A stretch of DNA of 64,000 nt from JBNJFY01 sp051747265. GTDB taxonomy: Bacteria; Bacteroidota; Rhodothermia; Balneolales; Balneolaceae. The notes below the pieces were generated by a model that saw only the letters and a list, made by a program, of their open reading frames with translations, ran no database searches and was not told where the DNA came from. The stretch lies in contig JBNJFY010000001.1 in the NCBI GenBank assembly GCA_051747265.1, forward strand, positions 992,001 to 1,056,000, read 5' to 3'. Numbering within the stretch: position 1 is the first letter of the stretch; each line of letters starts with the position of its first letter. Made by a program: the position numbers and the translations under genes. Below, piece by piece: positions 44,500-51,483 of the stretch.

Positions 44500-44828
44500 T
44501 TTCCCTCTTTTGAAACGTTATTACATTGATGCGCAAGATCTCGCCATCATTCTTAATGGCTCAATCTTATTATTACTAAAGCTTTCAGTATTTTTATGCA
44601 ACTTCCCCTTGTTAATCACGGGGTTTAAGTTACTTGATATCAACATGATACAAAAATCATCTGTATTCGCAGCTAGGCTTTCAGCCTGATAGTGAGTATG
44701 AAGGCAGATTATTTTTGATTTTACCCATCACGGTTTTCTGTTTTACCTTTTGCCCAATAGTGAACGTTGATGTTGTAGCTAATCTATCGGGCTGTAAGCT
44801 CGAGCTACGTCATCAGTAATTAGTACTT
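44500..44828. other. Divergent intergenic region with palindromes, 329 bp
   Basis: Two REP-like hairpins are visible: around 44670-44692 (CAGCTAGGCTTTCAGCCTGA) and around 44775-44810 (TCGGGCTGTAAGCTCGAGCT). No coding frame is convincing. The region should hold the promoters of the two divergent genes. Confidence 0.5.
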
Positions 44829-45860
44829 ATGTTTCTTTCCTTGCCAGAACATTATCCCACCACGTTTCAAACCGATGCTCAATTTTGGGCTTCCATCGAT
44901 CTCCAATCCCCGCATCTGAAATTACTGCAGTACGGAGTGAGCCGGGATGGTCGACCCCTGCGAGCGGTTGTAGCCGGATCCGGTCCCCAAACCGCTGTAC
45001 TGATGGCCGGCGCCCATGCCGATGAACCAGTCGGGCCCGAAACGCTGCGTTTGTTGATTCAACAACTGGATCAGCACGAGCCCAAAGCACTATTCGAACA
45101 ATGGACGCTGTTAATCCTTCCGCACATCAATCCCGATGGCGAAGCCGCCAATCAAGGCTGGATCCAAACCTGGCCTGATTTAGCCGACTTTCTGAACCAC
45201 CGCCAACGCGAACAACCCGGCGAAGATCTGGAGTTCGGCTATCCCGATATGCGACCCGAGAATCAGGCGGTAACTGAATTTTTAAAGCCCTATGCGCCCT
45301 TTGATCTGCAAGTAAATCTGCACGGCATGGCCTTTTCGGAAGGGGCTTTGCTGCTCATTGAATCGGATTGGATAGAGCGAGAGAACATTCAACCTTTGAA
45401 AGTGGCTTTCGCAAACTGGGCCAAGAATGCGGGGCTCAACCTTCACGATCACGATCGCCACAGGGAGAAAGGTTTTATCTACGGCGGCCCCGGATTTACC
45501 ACCACACCTCAAGGCCGGGCTATGCAGCAGTATTTTCTGGATCATGGTGATGAAGTAACGGCCTCCAAGTTTCACCTCAGTTCGATGGAGTGGATTCGGG
45601 ATCAGGGCGGGGATCCGTTGTGTTTGGTGTCCGAGTTGCCGTTGTGGGTGGTCAGTTCAGAACAGTTCGAATCGGAGCCGGGCACTCCTACCGTGTATTT
45701 GAAGTGGAATGAAAAGCTGGAGGAGTTAAAGGAAGTAGTCCCGAATCGTGAACTTAAATCGTCGGATTATGAAGCGTTTGATTTGGAGCCGTTATCGGTA
45801 GAAATGGCAATTCAAATCCAAGGGAAGCTAATTAGCAAATCCATGGACTTGTTAAGTTAG
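44829..45860 (+). CDS. M14-family zinc carboxypeptidase
   Basis: The 343-residue protein has the M14 zinc site: His63 and Glu66 in AGAHADEPVGP, and a third ligand at His165 in VNLHGMAFSEG. An acidic residue near SELPLW may be the catalytic Glu. There is no signal peptide, so it is likely cytoplasmic. It could be a deacylase or amidase of the succinylglutamate-desuccinylase-like branch; substrate is not assigned. Confidence 0.87.
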   Translation: MFLSLPEHYPTTFQTDAQFWASIDLQSPHLKLLQYGVSRDGRPLRAVVAGSGPQTAVLMAGAHADEPVGPETLRLLIQQLDQHEPKALFEQWTLLILPHINPDGEAANQGWIQTWPDLADFLNHRQREQPGEDLEFGYPDMRPENQAVTEFLKPYAPFDLQVNLHGMAFSEGALLLIESDWIERENIQPLKVAFANWAKNAGLNLHDHDRHREKGFIYGGPGFTTTPQGRAMQQYFLDHGDEVTASKFHLSSMEWIRDQGGDPLCLVSELPLWVVSSEQFESEPGTPTVYLKWNEKLEELKEVVPNRELKSSDYEAFDLEPLSVEMAIQIQGKLISKSMDLLS

Positions 45861-45884
45861 CACCCTCATTCGTACCCATTTTTT

Positions 45885-45978
45885 GCTGTATTCGTAGCTC
45901 GGGCATCTTGCCCGAGAGTTGGATACCCCAACTCAACTTCCAATTGCATTCACACTCTCGGGTTGGTAGCCCGAGCTA
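45885..45978. repeat. REP/BIME-type element, family 2, copy 1
   Basis: Palindromic ends (TAGCTCGGGCATCTTGCCCG on the left and GGGTTGGTAGCCCGAGCTA on the right) surround a conserved middle (CTCAACTTCCAATTGCATTC). A near-identical copy lies at 46648-46743. Together the two bracket a toxin-antitoxin pair. Confidence 0.82.
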
Positions 45979-46040
45979 AGGAAGCTACAGTTAGCTTTCT
46001 AATTGCTCCTACTTGTCTAAAGTGATACTTTAATAGTACT

Positions 46041-46298
46041 ATGAAAACAGAATTGGTTACCACATTAAAGCGAAATGCAACTAAACTCTTGGCCGAACTC
46101 CACAAAGAGAAGGAGCCGGTGCTGATTACCGAGCATGGCAAACCCTCTGCATATCTTGTAGATGTGGAGCATTTCGAGCAGATCCAACGCAAACTCAAGT
46201 TATTAGAAGGATTGGCTCGCGGGGAACGAGCTGTATTGGATGATCGGGTAGTTTCACAAGAAGAGGCCAAAGAGCGCATGTCTCGATGGCTGAAATAG
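46041..46298 (+). CDS. Phd/YefM-family antitoxin
   Basis: The 85-residue protein starts MKTELVTTLKRNATKLLAEL, followed by EPVLITEHGKPSAYLVDVEH, the Phd/YefM beta-hairpin pattern, and a C-terminal helix that would bind the toxin. Its end overlaps the toxin gene by 13 bases. It should repress the pair's own promoter. Confidence 0.9.
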   Translation: MKTELVTTLKRNATKLLAELHKEKEPVLITEHGKPSAYLVDVEHFEQIQRKLKLLEGLARGERAVLDDRVVSQEEAKERMSRWLK

Positions 46299-46588
46299 TT
46301 TGGACTGAGCCCGCCCTCCAAGACTTAGACCGCATTGCGGATTACATCGCTCTGGATAATCATACCGCAGCCCGTCAACTCGTCCAAAACTCCTTTGATA
46401 CCGTAGATCAATTGGTAGATAACCCCCGATTGGGAAAAGCCGTCGAAGAGCTTGAGGATTCCGTTTATCGGGAGTTGGTCGTACCCCCATGCCGGATTTT
46501 CTACCGGCTGGATGACCAGAACATTTTCATCATTCATATCATGCGATCGGAACAGATGCTGCATGTTAGTTTATTGAAAAGTCGATAA
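46286..46588 (+). CDS. RelE/ParE-family toxin
   Basis: The 100-residue protein (IVWTEPALQDLDRIADYIAL, NPRLGKAVEELEDSVYRELV, CRIFYRLDDQNIFIIHIMRS) matches the RelE/ParE fold and looks intact. The layout with a Phd-type antitoxin is a complete type II module. Whether it cuts ribosome-bound mRNA or poisons gyrase is not decided by sequence. Confidence 0.9.
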   Translation: MAEIVWTEPALQDLDRIADYIALDNHTAARQLVQNSFDTVDQLVDNPRLGKAVEELEDSVYRELVVPPCRIFYRLDDQNIFIIHIMRSEQMLHVSLLKSR

Positions 46589-46610
46589 TCCGCCTTCTCC
46601 CCCATGCGTA

Positions 46611-46635
46611 TGTCGGGCAGGCTGCCCGACGTACG
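46611..46635. repeat. REP-type palindrome, family 1 (single)
   Basis: TGTCGGGCAGGCTGCCCGAC followed by GTACG matches the family 1 palindrome arm seen around the REP-associated transposase. It lies just before family 2 copy 2. Confidence 0.75.
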
Positions 46636-46647
46636 TAGTAGCGGGTT

Positions 46648-46743
46648 GCTGTATTCGTAGCTCGGGCATCTTGCCCGAGAGTTGGATACCCCCAACTCAA
46701 CTTCCAATTGCATTCACACTCTCGAGCTGGAAGCTCGAGCTAC
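46648..46743. repeat. REP/BIME-type element, family 2, copy 2
   Basis: The element repeats copy 1 almost exactly from TTGCTGTATTCGTAGCTCGG onward, with right palindrome CTCGAGCTGGAAGCTCGAG. It lies between the toxin gene and idi, completing the bracket around the toxin-antitoxin pair. Confidence 0.82.
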
Positions 46744-46825
46744 GAGAACCGATTTAGTAGCTCTTAAGACGCTCGGAGGTGACGACCATGCTGTCGCATG
46801 ATGTCACGCTGTGAGGTCCTGTTGG

Positions 46826-47434
46826 TTACACTCCTTCGGTAATCACTTCTTCGAGCTCATCGCTATATTCTTCGCGGATTTTTTGGAGCTCCATCTGAAA
46901 CCAGGGGGAGTAGAGCTCGGGGCGTTCCTGCATGTCTTCCCAGATTTCGTCGACGTCTTGCCACCACCAGGTATCGATTTCGGTGGGGTTAGGCTCAGGT
47001 TCACCATCGTAGCGGCCCAGGAAGACGGTGCACATCTCGTGCTCAGTGCCCAGGTCTTTGAAGTGGGCTTTGTATTCGAAGGTGTAGAGTTTTTTGAGGG
47101 GCGTTTGGAAACCCAGTTCTTCTTCTAACCGGCGCTGGGCCGCATCTTCTACGGTCTCGCCTTTGCGGGGGTGACTGCAACAGCTGTTGGTGCGGTAGAG
47201 CGGCCAAAGGGGCTTTTCCTTGCTGCGGGTGTGCATGAGCAGCTCTCCCTCGCTGTTGAAGATCATGATGGAGAAGGCGCGGTGAAGTTTGCCTTCGCCC
47301 AGGTGACAGGCTTTTTTGTCCAGGTGACCAATAACGTTGTCGTCGCTATCTACCAGGATCAGGGGTTCGTCGTCAAAGGATACTCGGCGGGCGTCGGCGT
47401 GGGTGTCTGATCCGGTTGGCTTTGATGGGGTCAT
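46826..47434 (-). CDS. idi: Isopentenyl-diphosphate delta-isomerase, type I
   Basis: The 202-residue Nudix-fold enzyme interconverts IPP and DMAPP. The catalytic Cys lies in TNSCCSHPRKGE, the Nudix-like metal residues in EDAAQRRLEEELGF, and the second catalytic Glu in LGTEHEMCTVFLG. It sits on the minus strand, the same as the mevalonate operon at 51.5-55.9 kb, from which it is separated by an AT-rich island. The enzyme completes the mevalonate route. Confidence 0.95.
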   Translation of the reverse strand: MTPSKPTGSDTHADARRVSFDDEPLILVDSDDNVIGHLDKKACHLGEGKLHRAFSIMIFNSEGELLMHTRSKEKPLWPLYRTNSCCSHPRKGETVEDAAQRRLEEELGFQTPLKKLYTFEYKAHFKDLGTEHEMCTVFLGRYDGEPEPNPTEIDTWWWQDVDEIWEDMQERPELYSPWFQMELQKIREEYSDELEEVITEGV

Positions 47435-47924
47435 TGGGTAGTATCGGTTGAATAGTAACAGTTATCTTATACAGCGGGGAAAATACTGATGTATTATGTC
47501 AATTTATAAAAGTGCACACTTTTAGCTTCGCATAATCACACTGTCACTTTTGTCTTGATACAAAAGTGACCAAAACATCAAGGCTGAGAGTATTTGTCGG
47601 CGTTCAGTCGATCTGGACTACAATCATTCGATGGTCCTTCAAAGCTATACCAAGATGCACTCTCTCACCGGTACCTCCGAAGGGTCGGAGTGCTTAACGT
47701 CCAACTCTCCTTCTCTCTTTCCGCCAAATACTCAAGGCCCTTATTATTCTGGCGCAAGTGTTCAGCCCGAAAACCTTCGAACGTCACTTACGCTAGTTTC
47801 TAGATCTTACTCTCAAAGATTAGAATTCCATTTTACCAAGATTAAAATTTTACAATCCCCCCCCCCCATTCTGTTATACTAGGAGCGATTTACAAATTTT
47901 AATCTTTATCGGCGTCCTCTTACA
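47435..47924. other. Intergenic region with hairpin and cassette-type repeat
   Basis: An 11-bp perfect hairpin (GTCACTTTTGT at 47543-47553 pairing with 47560-47570) is followed by a short member of the island's repeat family at about 47744-47803 (GCGCAAGTGTTCAGC, then CGTCACTTACGCTAG). A C11 run at 47857-47867 lies 57 bases before the next start codon. Short open frames here are not convincing genes. Confidence 0.6.
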
Positions 47925-49340
47925 ATGCAATTAGAACGAGTTCTACCATTCGTCGTCCTCACTATACTGATAATCACTGCTACAAGTTGTACTGATAATC
48001 CTCAGTCTATCGAATCTGATTCCAAGTTAACTGAAAATACTTCTGCACAGCAATTTAATACTGAATCAGTAAAAGGAATCATCCCTTTTGATTTTGTAGT
48101 AGATTGGAAAAGTGGCATAAAAGGGTTTTCCAAAACGCTGAATAAGGCCTATACCGAATACCAGGTCAGACCCAAATACCCTTTTCCTAAGAGGGATAAA
48201 AATAGGCAAAATATTGTAGAAACTGATTACAGGATTATTTCTATTTCTACCCCTAAAAGTGGCAAATATGAATTTTACGTACTGAAATACAAATACCCCA
48301 AGACCAAGAATCAATCTTCGCTAACATGGTCGGGCCTAGATAAATATTCTGGTAACATCTATTTATATGATAAAGATGGTAAAGAGGTTCACACAGCTAA
48401 GTATGAGGAGGGTGAATTTATCACCAACATCAATCGTATATCGCCTGAACAATACGAAGATACTAAAAACAAACTGACTGTACGGTGCAGAACTGAAATC
48501 ACATATAACCTAACTGATTGGTTTCAGTCAGTTAACGGTGGCGAAACGGAATACCTAAGTACTACACTGGAGAGCATCAGTTATGAACAAACCTGCCACA
48601 GTTCCTATTCTCCAAATGAAGAAGTAACTTACTATAATTTCAATAGTAAAATCACCAACAATTCTGATATTATGTATGGTGATGGTTTTGAGTACTCAAA
48701 AGTCAAATGCGTTTTAGATAGGTTAAGGTTTAGAAGCAAAACATTTGATAATGATCTTGATAAGTTTGATGGCGAAAACCCTGTATCTCATATACTCTTT
48801 AAAATTGATTCTTCACTGGATCCTGGTGATGCAGCTGTAACCTCAGCACCATCAAACACGAATGAGGAAGATAATTATATTATTACAATTAGATTCAATA
48901 GCAATTTCAATTATGACGCCTCTTACCACAATCGCAACAATCTTGAGATTGCTTTATCCATAGTACATGAAGTTATCCATGCTGAATTCTACAGAAAATT
49001 AATGTCGGTTGCTGGTACCGATGATTTAGATGACGTTTCTAAACAGGATATTTTTAATGCACTTGGCGACTATCCTGGTATGGTTGACTATATGAGTAGA
49101 TACAAGGATTGGCAACATAATCAGATGGCTGCGCACTATATAAATAAAATGTCATTTTATCTCTCAGAATTTGATAACTACAATAAATCTGATCAATATT
49201 ATGAAGATATATCTTGGGCGGGAATGAGAGAGATGGATATTCAAGCTTGGAATGAATTAAGTTCAGAAGAAAAACAAAGAATTGACAGTCATTTACAAGA
49301 TCTTGCAGATGACAACAGCTACGATCAATGTTTAGACTAG
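47925..49340 (+). CDS. Lipoprotein with an HEVIH metallopeptidase-like motif
   Basis: A lipoprotein signal ends at Cys22 (TATSC). The C-terminal third has HEVIH (His348) followed after about 60 residues by WQHNQMAAHYI, which could complete a zinc site, then SWAGMREMDIQAWNELS. This resembles a metallopeptidase-like region I recall from secreted proteins of Bacteroidota, but the family is not identified with confidence. The middle part has no recognised domain. The gene is AT-rich compared with its flanks and overlaps the next gene by 13 bases. Confidence 0.78.
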   Translation: MQLERVLPFVVLTILIITATSCTDNPQSIESDSKLTENTSAQQFNTESVKGIIPFDFVVDWKSGIKGFSKTLNKAYTEYQVRPKYPFPKRDKNRQNIVETDYRIISISTPKSGKYEFYVLKYKYPKTKNQSSLTWSGLDKYSGNIYLYDKDGKEVHTAKYEEGEFITNINRISPEQYEDTKNKLTVRCRTEITYNLTDWFQSVNGGETEYLSTTLESISYEQTCHSSYSPNEEVTYYNFNSKITNNSDIMYGDGFEYSKVKCVLDRLRFRSKTFDNDLDKFDGENPVSHILFKIDSSLDPGDAAVTSAPSNTNEEDNYIITIRFNSNFNYDASYHNRNNLEIALSIVHEVIHAEFYRKLMSVAGTDDLDDVSKQDIFNALGDYPGMVDYMSRYKDWQHNQMAAHYINKMSFYLSEFDNYNKSDQYYEDISWAGMREMDIQAWNELSSEEKQRIDSHLQDLADDNSYDQCLD

Positions 49341-49768
49341 CGATTACTCACATAGTAGCATTTGTGTTTATGAGCGTTACCTTACCAGTAAGCGCTCAAT
49401 CTGATACGGAAAAAACAACGCGTCCTGACACGGTATATATTTCATACAATATCGGTGCCAATTACCGGCCAGTTGTCGAGGGAAATCGCTGTAAGATTAA
49501 TCGGAAATGGATTAACAGTTCTAGGGTTAATTTCGAAATTTGTAACCAAGATTTTTTTTCCAAAAACCCACAACCATTATTGGTAGATAGCACGTATATA
49601 AGCAACCTATCACTCACCTCGATTGAAACTGCAATAGAAACCCACAATAAATCAAATGAATTTCGGCATCATGTGTATGATCAAATCTACATCGTCGAGT
49701 ATCTAGGGGGCGATCAATTCTGCTTATATGCAGTTCGATGGAGAAGCGATATGCTGTGGGTCGATTAA
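49328..49768 (+). CDS. Small secreted protein, paralogue of 50583-51035
   Basis: The 146-residue protein has a signal peptide ending near PVSAQ. The mature part has no recognised domain. It shares VYISYN and the EFRHHVYDQIYIVEYLGGDQ region with the protein at 50583. The start overlaps the lipoprotein gene by 13 bases, so the two are likely coupled and possibly act as a pair (for example effector and immunity or cofactor), which is inference. Confidence 0.75.
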   Translation: MFRLAITHIVAFVFMSVTLPVSAQSDTEKTTRPDTVYISYNIGANYRPVVEGNRCKINRKWINSSRVNFEICNQDFFSKNPQPLLVDSTYISNLSLTSIETAIETHNKSNEFRHHVYDQIYIVEYLGGDQFCLYAVRWRSDMLWVD

Positions 49769-49795
49769 AATTATGCTATACCTATGAATGTATTG

Positions 49796-49958
49796 GCGCA
49801 AGGGTTCAGCAATGCGTCACTTGGGCCCTATACATTTGTCTAAATCGATGAACACAAGTGACGTCTACGATTTCTAATAATGTTCCAGCGTTTATCAAAA
49901 ATTACAGTATTCGTTATATCAATCTGGAATTTTTAAAAATCCGACTTAACGCTTGCGC
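49796..49958. repeat. Island repeat R1 (163 bp)
   Basis: The element begins GCGCAAGGGTTCAG and ends CTTAACGCTTGCGC, imperfect terminal inverted repeats. Inside lies GCGTCACTTG pairing with CAAGTGACGT. R2 and R3 are related to it over most of their length; R0 is shorter. It follows the small secreted gene. Confidence 0.82.
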
Positions 49959-50060
49959 TAGTTTTGAAAACAGATTAGTCTATATAGCAGTAAATGTTTT
50001 TCAAATGCCAATTACCACTTAGGCTATCATGGGAAATATGAAATTAAAATCCAATTAGCC

Positions 50061-50294
50061 ATGTTTCCACTTATCAAGAGCAATCCCAAGGTGAATTATG
50101 TAATAGCTATAGTTTCATTTTTATTGGGTGGGGTTACATTAGCAATCTCTTTATACCGAATCTTTGTGCTTGATGGGTCTTGGTCTGACAGCTTAAATAT
50201 CGGGATGCTAATAACCTATTTTGTTTTTTTTACAAGCGGAGTGAGTCAAATAATTACGGCATGGGATAAAAGTACAATGGACAGTAAAAATTAG
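50061..50294 (+). CDS. Small two-helix membrane protein
   Basis: The 77-residue protein has two membrane helices (VNYVIAIVSFLLGGVTLAIS and NIGMLITYFVFFTSGVSQII) and short polar ends. No family was recognised. It stands alone between repeats R1 and R2, in a cassette-like position. Confidence 0.65.
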   Translation: MFPLIKSNPKVNYVIAIVSFLLGGVTLAISLYRIFVLDGSWSDSLNIGMLITYFVFFTSGVSQIITAWDKSTMDSKN

Positions 50295-50352
50295 TATTAG
50301 CTGTTTATGCCTTTACCATGGTGCAAGTGGCAGCTTGTGGCAATAACATGCT

Positions 50353-50511
50353 GACGCACGGTTCAGCGAAGCGTCACTTATGCCCTATCCATTTGTCTAA
50401 ATCGATGTGCACAAGTGACGTCTTCTTCTACAATTAATTTTCAGTTTTTGCCCAAAATGCAATATCAGTTGTGTCAAACTGAAACTCAAAAATCCGACTT
50501 AACACTTGCGC
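50353..50511. repeat. Island repeat R2 (~159 bp)
   Basis: This is a diverged copy of R1 with the same order: GACGCACGGTTCAG, GCGTCACTTATG, CAAGTGACGTC and CGACTTAACACTTGCGC. It follows the two-helix protein gene. Confidence 0.78.
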
Positions 50512-50582
50512 TAGCTTTGAGAAGAACAATCAAGAATCATCAATGTAATTCAAAATTACATTGATAATAATGAATTCGAGCA

Positions 50583-51035
50583 ATGCAATTAATATTACTT
50601 AAATACGGTATAACTTTATTAAGTATAATTTTACTTCCCCTTAGCAAGGGGACACAGCAATTATCAAATAATAATAATAATAATAATAAAACCGTATACA
50701 TCCCTTATAATTTTAAAACCAGTAACACGCCAAATTATTTCTATTATTGTGAAGATTCAGCTAAATATATCCAAGAGGAATCGGTAGAGTTCAGGATTTG
50801 TGGTGAGTTATTTCATAAGTCCAATTACTCTTCAAAAATACTTAGTTCTGCTAATATTGACAGCCTAAATATTAGGTCATTAAAATGGATTAGGGAATAC
50901 AAAAAATCATCTGCAAAAAACAAATTTAATCATAATGTCTTTGAACAAGTATATATCATTGAATACTTAGGTAATGACAACTATATCACTTATGATGTAA
51001 CATGGAATGACCCGAGCTTAGGTATCGTACATTGA
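50583..51035 (+). CDS. Small secreted protein, paralogue of 49328-49768, with an Asn tract
   Basis: The 150-residue protein has a signal peptide (LLKYGITLLSIILLPLSKG), then a run of seven Asn encoded by seven AAT triplets (50667-50687). The mature part resembles the secreted protein at 49328 (VYIPYNF, FNHNVFEQVYIIEYLGNDNY). No known domain is evident. Confidence 0.72.
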   Translation: MQLILLKYGITLLSIILLPLSKGTQQLSNNNNNNNKTVYIPYNFKTSNTPNYFYYCEDSAKYIQEESVEFRICGELFHKSNYSSKILSSANIDSLNIRSLKWIREYKKSSAKNKFNHNVFEQVYIIEYLGNDNYITYDVTWNDPSLGIVH

Positions 51036-51052
51036 AATACTAAAATTGAGTA

Positions 51053-51210
51053 CACTCACCTCGATTGAAACTGCAATAGTAACCCACAATAAATCAAATG
51101 AATTTCGGCATCATGTGTATGATCAAATCTACATCGTCGAGTATCTAGGGGGCGATCAATTCTGCTTATATGCAGTTCGATGGAGAAGCGATATGCTGTG
51201 GGTCGATTAA
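51053..51210 (+). pseudogene. 3' fragment duplicating the secreted gene at 49328
   Basis: These bases repeat 49611-49768 almost perfectly (52 codons plus stop, TSIETAIVTHNKSNEFRHHV and onward) without the 5' part of the gene. The duplication continues downstream through R3. It has no start codon of its own and is a decayed or partial copy. Confidence 0.85.
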
Positions 51211-51237
51211 AATTATGATATACCTATGAATGTATTG

Positions 51238-51398
51238 GCGCAAGGGTTCAGCGATGCGTCACCTGGGCCTTATCCATTTGCCTAAATCGATGTGCACAAG
51301 TGACGTCTACGATTTCTAATAATGTTCCAGAGTTAATCAAAAAATACATTATCCCTTATATCAAACTGGAACTCAAAAAACCGACTTAACGCTTGCGC
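51238..51398. repeat. Island repeat R3 (161 bp)
   Basis: A close copy of R1 (same ends GCGCAAGGGTTCAG and CTTAACGCTTGCGC). It follows the pseudogene fragment, so the whole 49611-49958 segment was duplicated. Confidence 0.85.
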
Positions 51399-51483
51399 TA
51401 GTTTTGTGGTCATTGTCGGGCTGATCAACCTACCTACCCTCCGGTTGATGAACTGCCCAACGTAAGGAGCCTCGATTCCTAAC

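Noticed and set aside
44309..44689. 126-residue plus-strand frame between divergent genes
   Set aside because: Most of it overlaps the outer-membrane protein gene on the other strand, and the rest crosses low-complexity and palindromic sequence.
47594..47882. Two short plus-strand frames upstream of the lipoprotein gene
   Set aside because: They cross repeat R0 and the C11 run and show no similarity or signal peptide; they look like chance frames.
47744..51398. Integron attC sites in the island repeats
   Set aside because: The repeat ends contain ACTTAAC, which fits one attC core box, but the order of the boxes is reversed relative to attC and the other box (GTTCAGC) breaks the consensus. 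No integrase gene is visible.
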